Positions 48,213 through 57,164 of a DNA stretch of 64,000 nucleotides are shown here, in pieces (positions within the stretch are counted from its first letter, which is position 1; each line of letters begins with the position of its first letter). The notes under the pieces were generated by a model. It was not told where the DNA came from. It saw only the letters and a program-made list of their open reading frames with translations, and made no database searches. The stretch is from Gemmatimonadaceae bacterium (lineage in GTDB: Bacteria; Latescibacterota; UBA2968; UBA8231), in NCBI GenBank assembly GCA_026706075.1, contig JAPOZM010000040.1, positions 62,001 through 126,000 on the forward strand. The letters are read 5' to 3'. The translations under genes and the position numbers were made by a program.

Positions 48213-50936
48213 ATGGGCGGTCACGCAGTGCGGCTGATATCGTGCGGGTCACGGGCGCTGGTCTGCGGCTGCGCCGTGGTCCTGGCGCTGACGCTGGCCG
48301 GAACGCAGGCTGATGCGCAGGGGGTGCCCGAGCCCCGGCCGGCCGACCGGCGGCTGCAGGGGACCCGCATAGCCGGCAAGCTCACCTTCCAGCCCATGGG
48401 GCCGGGCGTCCTCTTCGGGGCCCTCGACCCGGCGGTGCGCAAGTGGTACGTGCCGCAGGAGCTGTATCACCAGTACAGGTGGAAGTCCTGGGAGTACACC
48501 AACTACGCCAGGCAGCTCTACCAGCGCTACGTGGGCACGAACCGCGAGGGCGACACCTTCTACGACCTCTACGGCAACTACGTCACCCGGGGCTGGCTGC
48601 TCTACGACTGGAGCCAGACCCAGCCGCAGCAGGACGGCAGCAACGTCTGGAAGAACAGCTACTTCGCGGGGTGGTTCAGCGGCCTCGTCGTCGCCGCCGA
48701 CCAGAAGGGACAGAACCACCTGGCCATCACCATCGGCGACAGGATCCGCTCGACCCTGACGCCGATGACGTTCTCGAAGCCGGGCTTCGACGGCATGCAG
48801 ATCGACTACCAGTCCAACAAGTACGAGGTCACGGCGCTGCTGTCACGGATCAGCTCCCCCGGGGCCTCCGGACACCGCAACCCGTCGGTGCAGGAGATGA
48901 CCACCTCGTCGACGCTCACCGGCGGGCGCGCCACGGCCCAGGTGGGCGACTTCGTGAAGGTGGGCGGCACCTACGTGAGCGCCCACAACTCCACCCAGCT
49001 CCTCGACGCCTTCGACGGGAGCCCGCGCAGCGGCTCGATCGTGGGGAGCCAGAACGCGCAGAACGTCACCAAGCTCTTCCTGCGCCTCTCGGACGACTCG
49101 CCGGAAGACGATGCAGGGGGGGCGAACCTCTTCGCGTGGGACGTGGTGATCAGGGCCGACGTGGAGGCGGTGGGACCCGAGGGCGAGCTGATCGTGGAGA
49201 GGGAGGTGGTGCGCGCCAGCGAGGTCGGCCTGATCCCGGCCCCCGAGGGGGGGTTCCAGCGGCTGGGCTACGTGGAGGCGAGCGGCTCCGTGCAGATCGA
49301 GCTGGTCTACGACTTTTCCCTCGCCACCTACCGGGGCCCCGATCCCTCAACGATCCGGGAGCTGACCCTCGAGCTGGCCGTTGCCAACGACTACCGGATC
49401 GAGGTCGCCTCGGACCGGCAGACCGACCGGGCGGGCGACCCCGTCTACCTGCTGGCGGCCCGGGCCGACGGCAACGTCCAGGACGGCTCGAACCTGAGCC
49501 TGCTGGAGATCCCCTACGGGCTGCCCACGGCGACGGAGGTCTTCGGCTTCACCGTGGAGGTGCAGGACCTGAAGGGGATCAAGATCTACGGTGAGTGGGA
49601 CCGGAGCATCAGTCACCGCAAGTACCCGAACCGGGCCCACACCCGCCACCTGGGGTCCTCCAGCCAGGGCGACGCCTGGATGGTCAACCTGTCGAGGATC
49701 GCCTATCCGTGGTTCCTCTTCGGCGAGGCCTACAGCATGGAGCACGACTACAATACGAGCGCCTTCCTGGCCCGTGGAGGGCAGAGCATCGATTACTCCG
49801 ACAAGGGCCAGTTCTACTACGAACTCGTCGACGACAACGACGACCAGGACCGCTTCCCGGACTGGCAGCGGATCTTCCAGAACGCCGACTTCGAGGTCTT
49901 CCCCGGCTACGACGAGAACCTCGACTTCGTCTCCGACTTCAACCAGAACTCCAGCAGGGACATCCCGAACCTGGTGCCCGACTACGAGGAGCCCTTCCTG
50001 CGGTTCAATACCGACCGGCCCGAGTTCCTCTTCGGCGTCGACATGAACAACAACCTCTGGATCGACCGCTTCGAGAACGACGACGAGCCCGACTTCCCCT
50101 ATGGCCGGGACCTGCGCGGATACAACCTCTACGCGGGCGCCGACCTGATCCCGGGGGTCCGGTTCACCGTGGGCCGCACGGACGAGAGCCTCATCGCCGG
50201 CGACGGCGCCAACACGACGAACTACGCCTTCTTCACCGTGGAGCGGGACTACGCCGGCCTCGGCAGGCTCCGCTTCTTCGAGAGCTTCCGCGTCGCCGAG
50301 GACAACATCGCCAACGACCTGCGGCAGTGGTCCGATATCGACCAGGGCAACGTGCCGACCCTCGATCCCCTGGCCGCGCAGGACACGTGGATCAACTCGA
50401 CCTTCTTCGGCTTCGACTTCACCCGGATCGAGGACCTGACCTTCGCCACGAAGGCGAAGTACGACCGCTGGCACCAGCGGGAGGAGCGGCCGGATCTGCG
50501 GGACGACTCCTCCTTCTTCGGCCTGATCAACAAGATCGACCACGAGCGCCGCATCGCCCAGGTGATCCTCCTGCCGCGAATCAAGAACGAGCTGCGTCTG
50601 GAGTCGCCGGCGCCGAAGTCCGACGCCGAGCGCCGCGAGGATACGCTCCTGCTGTCGTTGCTGGCGCGCTGGCCGCTCCTCGACGCCTCGTCCATGGAGG
50701 TGGGCGTGGAGTACGCCATCTTCAACCAGTTGCGGGATTCCGCCGCGGCGGTCAGGGAGGGGCTCCTCGACGATTACACGGAGATCGTCGGCGCCATACA
50801 GTACTCGACCTCCCCCTCCTACCAGGGCTACAAGCTGCACGCCAAGATGGGTCTGCGGCTGACGCGGCGATCGATCGCCGGCGAGACCGAATCCGGCAAG
50901 GTGGCCTTCGCCACCGTGTACGCCGGTCTGCAATAG
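48213..50936 (+). CDS. large exported protein, likely outer-membrane beta-barrel
   Basis: 907 residues with a signal peptide (CAVVLALTLAGTQADAQG). I do not recognise a named family. Alternating hydrophobic strands and aromatic residues (YVTRGWLLYDWSQTQ, GYNLYAGADLIPGVRFTVGR, NYAFFTVERDYAGLGRLRFF, FGFDFTRIEDLTFATKAKYD, SSMEVGVEYAIFNQL) and end strands (KLHAKMGLRLTRRS, VAFATVYAGLQ) look like an outer-membrane beta-barrel of large size. Acidic Asp/Asn-rich loops (VDDNDDQDRFPDW, DFNQNSSRDIPNLVPDY) may bind calcium. It sits 36 bases after protein C and 12 before the parvulin lipoprotein. Role inferred: secretion pore or surface anchor for A-C. Confidence 0.6.
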   Translation: MGGHAVRLISCGSRALVCGCAVVLALTLAGTQADAQGVPEPRPADRRLQGTRIAGKLTFQPMGPGVLFGALDPAVRKWYVPQELYHQYRWKSWEYTNYARQLYQRYVGTNREGDTFYDLYGNYVTRGWLLYDWSQTQPQQDGSNVWKNSYFAGWFSGLVVAADQKGQNHLAITIGDRIRSTLTPMTFSKPGFDGMQIDYQSNKYEVTALLSRISSPGASGHRNPSVQEMTTSSTLTGGRATAQVGDFVKVGGTYVSAHNSTQLLDAFDGSPRSGSIVGSQNAQNVTKLFLRLSDDSPEDDAGGANLFAWDVVIRADVEAVGPEGELIVEREVVRASEVGLIPAPEGGFQRLGYVEASGSVQIELVYDFSLATYRGPDPSTIRELTLELAVANDYRIEVASDRQTDRAGDPVYLLAARADGNVQDGSNLSLLEIPYGLPTATEVFGFTVEVQDLKGIKIYGEWDRSISHRKYPNRAHTRHLGSSSQGDAWMVNLSRIAYPWFLFGEAYSMEHDYNTSAFLARGGQSIDYSDKGQFYYELVDDNDDQDRFPDWQRIFQNADFEVFPGYDENLDFVSDFNQNSSRDIPNLVPDYEEPFLRFNTDRPEFLFGVDMNNNLWIDRFENDDEPDFPYGRDLRGYNLYAGADLIPGVRFTVGRTDESLIAGDGANTTNYAFFTVERDYAGLGRLRFFESFRVAEDNIANDLRQWSDIDQGNVPTLDPLAAQDTWINSTFFGFDFTRIEDLTFATKAKYDRWHQREERPDLRDDSSFFGLINKIDHERRIAQVILLPRIKNELRLESPAPKSDAERREDTLLLSLLARWPLLDASSMEVGVEYAIFNQLRDSAAAVREGLLDDYTEIVGAIQYSTSPSYQGYKLHAKMGLRLTRRSIAGETESGKVAFATVYAGLQ

Positions 50937-50948
50937 GGATAGAGAGAG

Positions 50949-52628
50949 ATGGAGCGTAGAACGAGGAGTGGTTGGGGCCGGTCCTGGGCGGCGGGGTTTC
51001 TGTCCGTCCTGGCGGCCGCCGTCCTGTGGAGCGGCTGCGCGCGGGAGGAGAGCGGTGCGGTGGTGGCCGTGGTCGGAGGGAAGGCGATCACCGCCCAGGA
51101 GGTGCGGGACCTCATCGCCCGACGGCTTGAGAAGGAGCGAGAGGCCGGGCCGGCGGACCGGGTGACCGAGCATCTCCAGACTCTGGTCGACGCGGAGCTG
51201 CTGCTGCTGGAGGCGGGGGAGGAGCGGATCGGTGACAGCCCCTTCTACCTGCGCCGCATGGGCCGCCTCCGGCGGGACAAGCTCGTGGGTGCCCTCGAGG
51301 CGCGCCGCCTCCCCCTCACGGTCGGCGACGACGAGGTGGCGCAGTACATCGAGCGCAAGGGGTACGCCCGGGCCATCCGGACGGCGGACATCATGGTCCC
51401 CGACCGGGAGACGGCGGAGCGGGTCCACCGGCTGATCGAGGAAGGCGCCGATTTCGCCGACGTCGCCCGGAGGTGGTCGATCAACAGGGAGACCGCCGCC
51501 CAGGGGGGCGACATGGGCCGCTTCGCCACCCGGTACCAGATGGTCCCGGCCCTCGGCGACGAGCTGTTCACCCTGCCCGTGGGCTCGGTGTCGAAGCCGG
51601 TGCCGGTGGGCGGGTACCACGCGATCTTCAAGGTCCTCGCCGAGTCCTTCTTCGAGCCGACGCCTCAGCAGCGGCAGCTGGTGGCGCAGGAACTGGGGCG
51701 CAGCAAGCGGCAGGCGGCGAGGGACTCCCTGGTCGCCGTCCTGGGACAGGAGTACGGCCTGGAGAGAGACCAGGACGGCCTCGCCAAGTTCGTCGAGACC
51801 CTGGCCAGCGGCGCCGAGTCCCCCCCGGACCGGGTCCTCCACAGGTACGACGGCGGCGAGATCACGGCGGCAGACGTCGTCCAGGCGGCGAGAGGCATCC
51901 GGGAGGACATCCTGGCCGGCGTCGACGACGCCGGAAAGCTGGCAGCCGTCGTGGAGCGGTGGGTCGTGCCCGACGTGCTGCTGATAGAGGCCGCCGTCCG
52001 CGAGGGAATCGAGGAGGAGGAGGAGGTCTCCCGGTGGCTCGCGGAGATGCGGAGACAGACGCTGATCACGGGACTCCGGGGAAAGATCCTGCAGCAGAGG
52101 GCGAAGGTCACCGACGAGGACGTTCGGGAGTACTTCGAGGCCAACCGCGGCGACTTCCTGCACCCGGAGCAGATCGAGGTGGAGGAGATCCTGGTGGAGT
52201 CCGAGTCCGAGGCGGCGGAGCTGCGGCGCCGGATCGAGGCGGGCGCCGACTTCGGCGCCCTGGCGGGGTCGCGTTCGCTGCGCCCGCCGGAGATCCGCGA
52301 CGAGAGCGGGCGGTTCCACGTGCACCGGTACGAGTCGCCGAGGTTCGGCGGTCTCGTGGAAGCCGTCGTCGACGCCGAGGCCGGCGAGTTGACCGGACCG
52401 GTGGAAGTGGAGGAGGGCTTCACCCTCTTCCGCATCCTGTCGCGGGAGCGGCGCCAGGAGACTTGGGAGGAAGCCAGGGCGCGGGCCACCTCCAAGCTGC
52501 GGCGCCAGCGGCAGCGGCAGGCCTTCAACGAGTACATGCAGGAACTGCGGGAACGCTACGACTCGCAGGTCGAGATCCGCCGCGACGCCCTCGAGGCCGC
52601 CTTCGGGGCGGACCCTCAGTCGGGCTGA
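50949..52628 (+). CDS. lipoprotein peptidyl-prolyl isomerase with two parvulin domains (SurA/PrsA-like)
   Basis: 559 residues. The signal peptide ends with lipobox LWSGC (Cys30). A helical SurA_N-like region (AVVAVVGGKAITAQEVRDLI, HLQTLVDAELLLLEAGEE) precedes two parvulin-type domains: ~138-228 (IRTADIMVPDRETAERVHRL, GGDMGRFATRYQMVPALGDE) and ~407-500 (IEVEEILVESESEAAELRRR, SGRFHVHRYESPRFGGLVEA). It folds or guards exported and outer-membrane proteins in the periplasm. It directly follows the surface-protein and barrel genes, so it is probably their dedicated chaperone. Its 3' end overlaps the convergent FG-GAP gene by 13 bases. Confidence 0.83.
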   Translation: MERRTRSGWGRSWAAGFLSVLAAAVLWSGCAREESGAVVAVVGGKAITAQEVRDLIARRLEKEREAGPADRVTEHLQTLVDAELLLLEAGEERIGDSPFYLRRMGRLRRDKLVGALEARRLPLTVGDDEVAQYIERKGYARAIRTADIMVPDRETAERVHRLIEEGADFADVARRWSINRETAAQGGDMGRFATRYQMVPALGDELFTLPVGSVSKPVPVGGYHAIFKVLAESFFEPTPQQRQLVAQELGRSKRQAARDSLVAVLGQEYGLERDQDGLAKFVETLASGAESPPDRVLHRYDGGEITAADVVQAARGIREDILAGVDDAGKLAAVVERWVVPDVLLIEAAVREGIEEEEEVSRWLAEMRRQTLITGLRGKILQQRAKVTDEDVREYFEANRGDFLHPEQIEVEEILVESESEAAELRRRIEAGADFGALAGSRSLRPPEIRDESGRFHVHRYESPRFGGLVEAVVDAEAGELTGPVEVEEGFTLFRILSRERRQETWEEARARATSKLRRQRQRQAFNEYMQELRERYDSQVEIRRDALEAAFGADPQSG

Positions 52629-54319
52629 GCGCCGCTTCCCTCGCGGACCACGAGGACCTGGTTCGCCTCCAGGCCGCGCCAGGTCTCGACGAGCCCGTTG
52701 GGCCAGGTGACCCGCACCTCGTCGACGCGGGCGGCCTCGCCGAGGCCGAAGTGCAGCCGAGGGTCGCTGCTCGACAGGTAGCTCGACCCGCTGGCCACCT
52801 CCCGCACCTGGGTCCGCTCTCCGCAGCGGACTCGCACCCGCGCGCCGACGCCGTCCCGGTTGCTCGCCGTGCCGACGGTGCGCACCAGCAGCCAGTTGGC
52901 CCGGTTGCCGCCGTCGTTGCGCAGCAGCGTCGGCGCCTCGTTCAGGTTGAGGACGAGGATGTCCACGTCGCCGTCGTCGTCGTAGTCGCCGAAGGCGGCT
53001 CCCCGGCTCACCTTCTCGATCTGCAGGCCGGGTCCGGCGGCGAGGGAGACCTCGTTGAAGGTGCCGTCGCCCAGGCTCTCGAAGAGCTGGTTCCGCTGGG
53101 CATAGGCCACCCCGAGGTTGGCCCTGTCCACCTGGGGGAAGATGTGGCCGTTGGCGACGAAGAGATCCTTGTCGCCGTCGTTGTCGTAGTCGAAGAACTC
53201 GGTACCCCACGCCAGGAAGGGGAAGCTCTCGAGGCCGACCCGCGCCGCGAAGGTGACGTCCGAGAACACCTCGCCGCCGCCGTCATTGCGGTAGAGGGTG
53301 TTGGTCTCCTCCCAGAAGTTGGTCACCAGGATGTCGGCGTCCTCGTCGTTGTCGTAGTCGCCCAGGGCGATGCCCATCGACCCCTGGGCCTCCCCGGACT
53401 CGCCGTAGGCGACACCCGCCATCCAGCCCAGCTCCTCGAAGGTGCCGTCGCCCTGGTTCCGGTAGAGGTAGTTGGGGCCCGTGTCGTTGGCCACGTACAG
53501 GTCGGCATGACCGTCGTCGTCGAGGTCGCCGGCGACGACGCCGAGCCCGTAGAGCCGTTCCTCGTCGACCACGTTGGCCGCCGCGGTGGCATCGGTGAAG
53601 ACGCCGTCCCCCTCGTTGCGGTAGAAGACGTCCGGCTCGCCCCGCAGCCCTCGGGGCCCGAAGTGGACGGTCAGGCCGCGCCAGGTGTGGCGCCGCTCCG
53701 GCGTCGTCGCCAGGAAGTGGCGGAAGTCGACGTAGTTGGCCACGTAGAGATCGAGGTCGCCGTCGCGGTCGTAGTCGAAGAAGGCGCAGCCGGTGCCGAA
53801 GCCCTCGTCGCCGACGCCGGCGCGGGCCGTGGCGTCGGCGAAGCCCCCGCCCTCGTTCCGGTAGAGGACGTTGCGGCCGTAGTTGGTGATGAAGAGGTCC
53901 GGATCGCCGTCGTTGTCGTGGTCGGCGACGGCGACGCCCATCCCCCAGCCCGCATCCCCGAGACCGGCGGCTTCGGTGTCGTCGGCGAAGGCGGCCCGGT
54001 CGTTGCGGTAGAGGGCGTTGCGCGGGCCCCCGCCGTCGGGGAACCCGCCGATGCGCGAGCCGTTGAGGACGTAGAGGTCGAGGTCGCCGTCGCCGTCGTG
54101 GTCGAGGAAGGCGACGCCGCCCATCATCGTGTCGACGAGGTACTCCTGCTCCTCCTCGCCGGAGACGTTGAGGAGGGTGACGCCCACGTCGGCGGCCACA
54201 TCCGTGAACTGCACGTCGCTCGCCGCGGTCTCGGCGGCGGTCACGGCAGCCCCGGGCCCAAGGGCCGGCAGCAGCACGAATGGAAAGAAGGTCCTCCGGA
54301 GGGACCCGCAGCCGCTCAC
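52616..54319 (-). CDS. secreted FG-GAP (VCBS) propeller protein with ASPIC/UnbV domain
   Basis: 567 residues with a signal peptide (FFPFVLLPALGPGAAVTAA). Seven or so FG-GAP blades with calcium-binding D-x-D-G-D-x-D loops are visible: FLDHDGDGDLDLYVLNGSR, VADHDNDGDPDLFITNYGR, FFDYDRDGDLDLYVANY, DLDDDGHADLYVANDTGPN, LGDYDNDEDADILVTNFW, FFDYDNDGDKDLFVANGH and FGDYDDDGDVDILVLNL. The end is an ASPIC/UnbV domain (GVGARVRVRCGERTQVREVA, VTWPNGLVETWRG). Such CRTAC1-like proteins are exported and proposed to bind ligands or adhere. The start overlaps the TPR gene's stop (ATGA), so it is the third gene of the sulfite-oxidase operon. Confidence 0.87.
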   Translation of the reverse strand: MSGCGSLRRTFFPFVLLPALGPGAAVTAAETAASDVQFTDVAADVGVTLLNVSGEEEQEYLVDTMMGGVAFLDHDGDGDLDLYVLNGSRIGGFPDGGGPRNALYRNDRAAFADDTEAAGLGDAGWGMGVAVADHDNDGDPDLFITNYGRNVLYRNEGGGFADATARAGVGDEGFGTGCAFFDYDRDGDLDLYVANYVDFRHFLATTPERRHTWRGLTVHFGPRGLRGEPDVFYRNEGDGVFTDATAAANVVDEERLYGLGVVAGDLDDDGHADLYVANDTGPNYLYRNQGDGTFEELGWMAGVAYGESGEAQGSMGIALGDYDNDEDADILVTNFWEETNTLYRNDGGGEVFSDVTFAARVGLESFPFLAWGTEFFDYDNDGDKDLFVANGHIFPQVDRANLGVAYAQRNQLFESLGDGTFNEVSLAAGPGLQIEKVSRGAAFGDYDDDGDVDILVLNLNEAPTLLRNDGGNRANWLLVRTVGTASNRDGVGARVRVRCGERTQVREVASGSSYLSSSDPRLHFGLGEAARVDEVRVTWPNGLVETWRGLEANQVLVVREGSGAQPD

Positions 54320-55839
54320 GGACTCCGCCCGGCCAGTCTCCTGGCGATGGCGAGCTGCCTGCGGGCGTCCTCGTAGCGGCCCACCTTCCTGTAGGTCTCC
54401 CCGAGGTCGCGGTGGTAGCGGGCGTTCGTCGGCTCCAGGGCGATGGCGAGCTTGTGCTCGTGGATCGCCTGCAGGTGCCGGCCCCGCCGGGAGTACTGCA
54501 CGGCCAGCTCGGCGTGGAACTTCGGGTTGTCCGGAGACATGGCGACGCTGCGCTCGAGATCGTCGAGGCTCTCCCGGCTCTGCTGGCGGAAGACGGCCAT
54601 CGCCTGCCGGCTCTCCTCGCGCCGGCCTTGTTGCATCAAGGCCCTGGCCAGACCGTAGTGGGCCTCCGTGTTGTAGGGGTCGAGGTCGATGGCCTGGCGG
54701 AACTCCGGGATCGCCAGAGCGTGGCTGTCGGCGCGGGCATGGGCGGCGCCGAGGGCGTAGCGGAAGAGGGAGTTCTCCGGCTCGAGCCGGACCGCCTGCC
54801 GCAGCTGGGCGATGCCCTCCTCGTGCCGCGCCTCCCGGGAGTAGATGCCGCCCAGGCGAAAGCGCGTGTACGCCAGGTCCGGGTCGACGGCCAGGGCCCC
54901 CTCGTACTGGTCCGCCGCCTGGCCGTACTCCCGCTGCCGCTCGTAGGCCATGCCGAGGCTGTGCCGAAAGCCGCCGTGGCCGGGGGCCAGCTCGACCGCC
55001 CTGCGATGGGCCGCGACGGAGGCGGCGAGCAGGTCCTGGTCCGCCATCGCCGTCCCCAGCGGGGCGTGGGCCTGCTCGGCGTAGACCCGGCCCAGCTGGT
55101 GGTGGACGGCGGCCCTCCGCGGGTCGAGGCGGAGGCTCTCCTGCAGGGCCTCCGCCGCCTCCGACAGCTTCCCCACGGCCATCCGCGCCGTGGCGAGGAG
55201 GTAGTGCACGGAGGGCTCCTCGGGAATCAGCCCGGCCGCCCTCCCCAGGGCGGCGATCGCCTTTCCGTACTCCTGCTCTTCCAGGTAGATGCCGCCGAGG
55301 CGGTAGAGGGAGGGGGGGTAGTTCGGGTTGATGCGGTGGGCGGTCTCGAAGTGGCGCAACGCCGCCGCGCGGTCGCCGCGCGCGTGGATCATGCCGAGGC
55401 CGTGATGGGCCAGGTAGTAGCCCGGATCGGCGGCGACGGCCTTGCGGAAGGCCTCCTCGGCCCTGGCCGGGTCCTGACGGATCAGGAACAGCTTGCCGAG
55501 CTTGTAGAGGGACGGGACGTGACCGGCATCGAGGCTCAGGGCCCGTTCCAGGGCCCGCCGGGCCTCGGGGAAGCGGCGCTGCAGGGAGTAGACGAAGCCG
55601 AGGCCGTCGAGGGCCCGGACATGGGTGGAGTCCAGGGCCACGGCCTTCCGGTAGCTCTCCTCGGCGCAGGCGTAGTCGCCGCCGCCGGCGCAGCGCCGGC
55701 CGTGCTGGTAGAGGGAGTCGGCGCTGCCCGGCGCCGGCGCCTCCTGGGCCGCGAGGCGGAGTGCCGTCCCGGCGAGGACGGCGGCGCAGGCGTAGACGGC
55801 CGCGTGCCTCGGGCGGAACGGGCGCAGGCCGGGGGTCAC
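54316..55839 (-). CDS. secreted tetratricopeptide-repeat protein
   Basis: 507 residues from a GTG at 55839 overlapping the sulfite-oxidase stop (GTGA). The N-terminus (AAVYACAAVLAGTALRLAAQ) looks like a signal peptide or anchor. A dozen TPR units follow, for example YACAEESYRKAVALDSTHVR, FPEARRALERALSLDAGHVP, PARAEEAFRKAVAADPGYYL, SEAAEALQESLRLDPRRAAV, YGQAADQYEGALAVDPDLAY, and HLQAIHEHKLAIALEPTNAR at the end. It would scaffold protein contacts in the periplasm. TPR, FG-GAP/UnbV and molybdo-oxidase genes often co-occur in such lineages; the function of the grouping is unknown. Confidence 0.82.
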   Translation of the reverse strand: MTPGLRPFRPRHAAVYACAAVLAGTALRLAAQEAPAPGSADSLYQHGRRCAGGGDYACAEESYRKAVALDSTHVRALDGLGFVYSLQRRFPEARRALERALSLDAGHVPSLYKLGKLFLIRQDPARAEEAFRKAVAADPGYYLAHHGLGMIHARGDRAAALRHFETAHRINPNYPPSLYRLGGIYLEEQEYGKAIAALGRAAGLIPEEPSVHYLLATARMAVGKLSEAAEALQESLRLDPRRAAVHHQLGRVYAEQAHAPLGTAMADQDLLAASVAAHRRAVELAPGHGGFRHSLGMAYERQREYGQAADQYEGALAVDPDLAYTRFRLGGIYSREARHEEGIAQLRQAVRLEPENSLFRYALGAAHARADSHALAIPEFRQAIDLDPYNTEAHYGLARALMQQGRREESRQAMAVFRQQSRESLDDLERSVAMSPDNPKFHAELAVQYSRRGRHLQAIHEHKLAIALEPTNARYHRDLGETYRKVGRYEDARRQLAIARRLAGRSP

Positions 55840-57140
55840 GCCGCCCGCACCGGCACCCGGTGGATGACGTTGCCGAGGTAGCCCTTGGGGTTCCAAGGCT
55901 GGCGGAAGGGCTGGGCGTTGCCGGTCTCGTCGAAGGCGCGGGCCCAGATCTCGTAGTAGCCGCGGCCGGCGAGGGTCAGCTCGGCCGACCAGCCGTACCA
56001 GGCGTAGCGGTTGGGCGGCGGCGTCAGACGGGTCTCCTGCCAGTGGACGCCGAAGTCCGTCGATACCAGCACCCGGGCCACCCGGCCCTCGCCGGCCCAG
56101 GCGTGTCCCCTGACCTGCACCGGAACGCCCCGCTGCACCTCGGCCTCGGGTCGCGGCGCGGTGATGAGGGACTTGACCACCCACGAGGTGGCGATCGCCA
56201 TGTCGGCCTCCGGAGGCTTGTGGCCGGGGGCGACGGGATAGGCGGGCACTCGGTAGGAGTAGCCGCTCATGTGCCGGGAGTCGTGGACGGTGTCGCGGAC
56301 CTGGATGCGGTGGAGCCACTTCTGCATGGAGCTGCCGATCCAGCCCGGCACCAGCAGGCGCGCCGGGAAGCCGTGGGCCGCCGGCAGGGGCTCGCCGTTC
56401 ATCTTCAGGGCGATGAGGGTGTGCTCGTCCATCGCCTTGTCCACCGGGATACCCCGCGAGAACACCGGCCGGTCCTCGCCGTGGTTGCCGAGGTACACGG
56501 CCTTCTCCGTCAGCCCGGCGGCCTGCAGCACGTCGCGCAGGCGCACGCCCGTCCACTCGCTGCAGGCCACGGCCCCGCGGATCCACTGGGTGCCGCCCAC
56601 GGCGGGGGCGAAGAGGCTGCGGCCGTTGCCCGCGCACTCGACCACCAGCCGGCGGGTGACCTGGGGCAGGCGGCCCAGGTCGTCGTAGGAGAAGGCGCGC
56701 GGGGTGCGGACCTCGCCGTCGACGGTCAGCTTCCAGTCCTGCAGGTCGCGGCTGCGGGCGCGCTCGGGGATGCCGCCGTTGTTGCGCACGAAGTGGCGGC
56801 TCGTGGGGGTCACCGCGTCGTCGAGCAGGTGCGGGGGGAACTCGCCGTTGAAGGGGTCCGCGGAGTGGACGATCATCTCCGGCTTGGGCAGCCCGGTTCC
56901 AGCCGTCGCCGCCCAGGCCCCCGGCAGGAGACCGCGGCCGAAGAGGCCCCTCACGGCCGCGTCGGGGCCGGCGCCGAGGACGCCCAGGCCGGCCAGGGCC
57001 GCGCCCTTCCCCACACACGACAGGAACCCCCGCCGCGAGGTCATGCGGTCGAAGCGATCCAGCTCCTCGCCGCCGGCGCCGTTGGCGGCCAGCAGGCGGC
57101 GGATCCCCTCCGGCTGCAGCTCGTGCTTCGACAGGGACAT
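55836..57140 (-). CDS. Tat-exported sulfite oxidase-like molybdenum enzyme
   Basis: 434 residues. A Tat-type motif (SRRGFLS, residues 35-41) and hydrophobic stretch (GKGAALAGLGVLGAG) lie after an N-terminal extension. The molybdopterin domain has VTRRLVVECAGNGRS; Cys169 in VECAGNGR is the expected Mo ligand. It continues with WTGVRLRDVLQAAGL, GFPARLLVPGWIGSSMQKWL, then the Mo-co dimerisation domain (VQVRGHAWAGEGRVARVLVS, YYEIWARAFDETGNAQPF). No heme or cytochrome domain is present, so electrons must go to a separate carrier. Closest known relatives are SorA-type sulfite dehydrogenases. Whether sulfite is the real substrate is not shown by sequence. Confidence 0.88.
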   Translation of the reverse strand: MSLSKHELQPEGIRRLLAANGAGGEELDRFDRMTSRRGFLSCVGKGAALAGLGVLGAGPDAAVRGLFGRGLLPGAWAATAGTGLPKPEMIVHSADPFNGEFPPHLLDDAVTPTSRHFVRNNGGIPERARSRDLQDWKLTVDGEVRTPRAFSYDDLGRLPQVTRRLVVECAGNGRSLFAPAVGGTQWIRGAVACSEWTGVRLRDVLQAAGLTEKAVYLGNHGEDRPVFSRGIPVDKAMDEHTLIALKMNGEPLPAAHGFPARLLVPGWIGSSMQKWLHRIQVRDTVHDSRHMSGYSYRVPAYPVAPGHKPPEADMAIATSWVVKSLITAPRPEAEVQRGVPVQVRGHAWAGEGRVARVLVSTDFGVHWQETRLTPPPNRYAWYGWSAELTLAGRGYYEIWARAFDETGNAQPFRQPWNPKGYLGNVIHRVPVRAA

Positions 57141-57164
57141 CGGTTCCCTCGCGGCCGGGCGCCG

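Noticed and set aside
49347..53210. 1287-residue minus-strand frame
   Set aside because: Antisense of the barrel and parvulin genes and out of frame with the FG-GAP gene; no coherent domain.
51473..54376. 967-residue plus-strand frame
   Set aside because: Out of frame with the parvulin gene and antisense to the FG-GAP gene, whose calcium-loop repeats are unmistakable.
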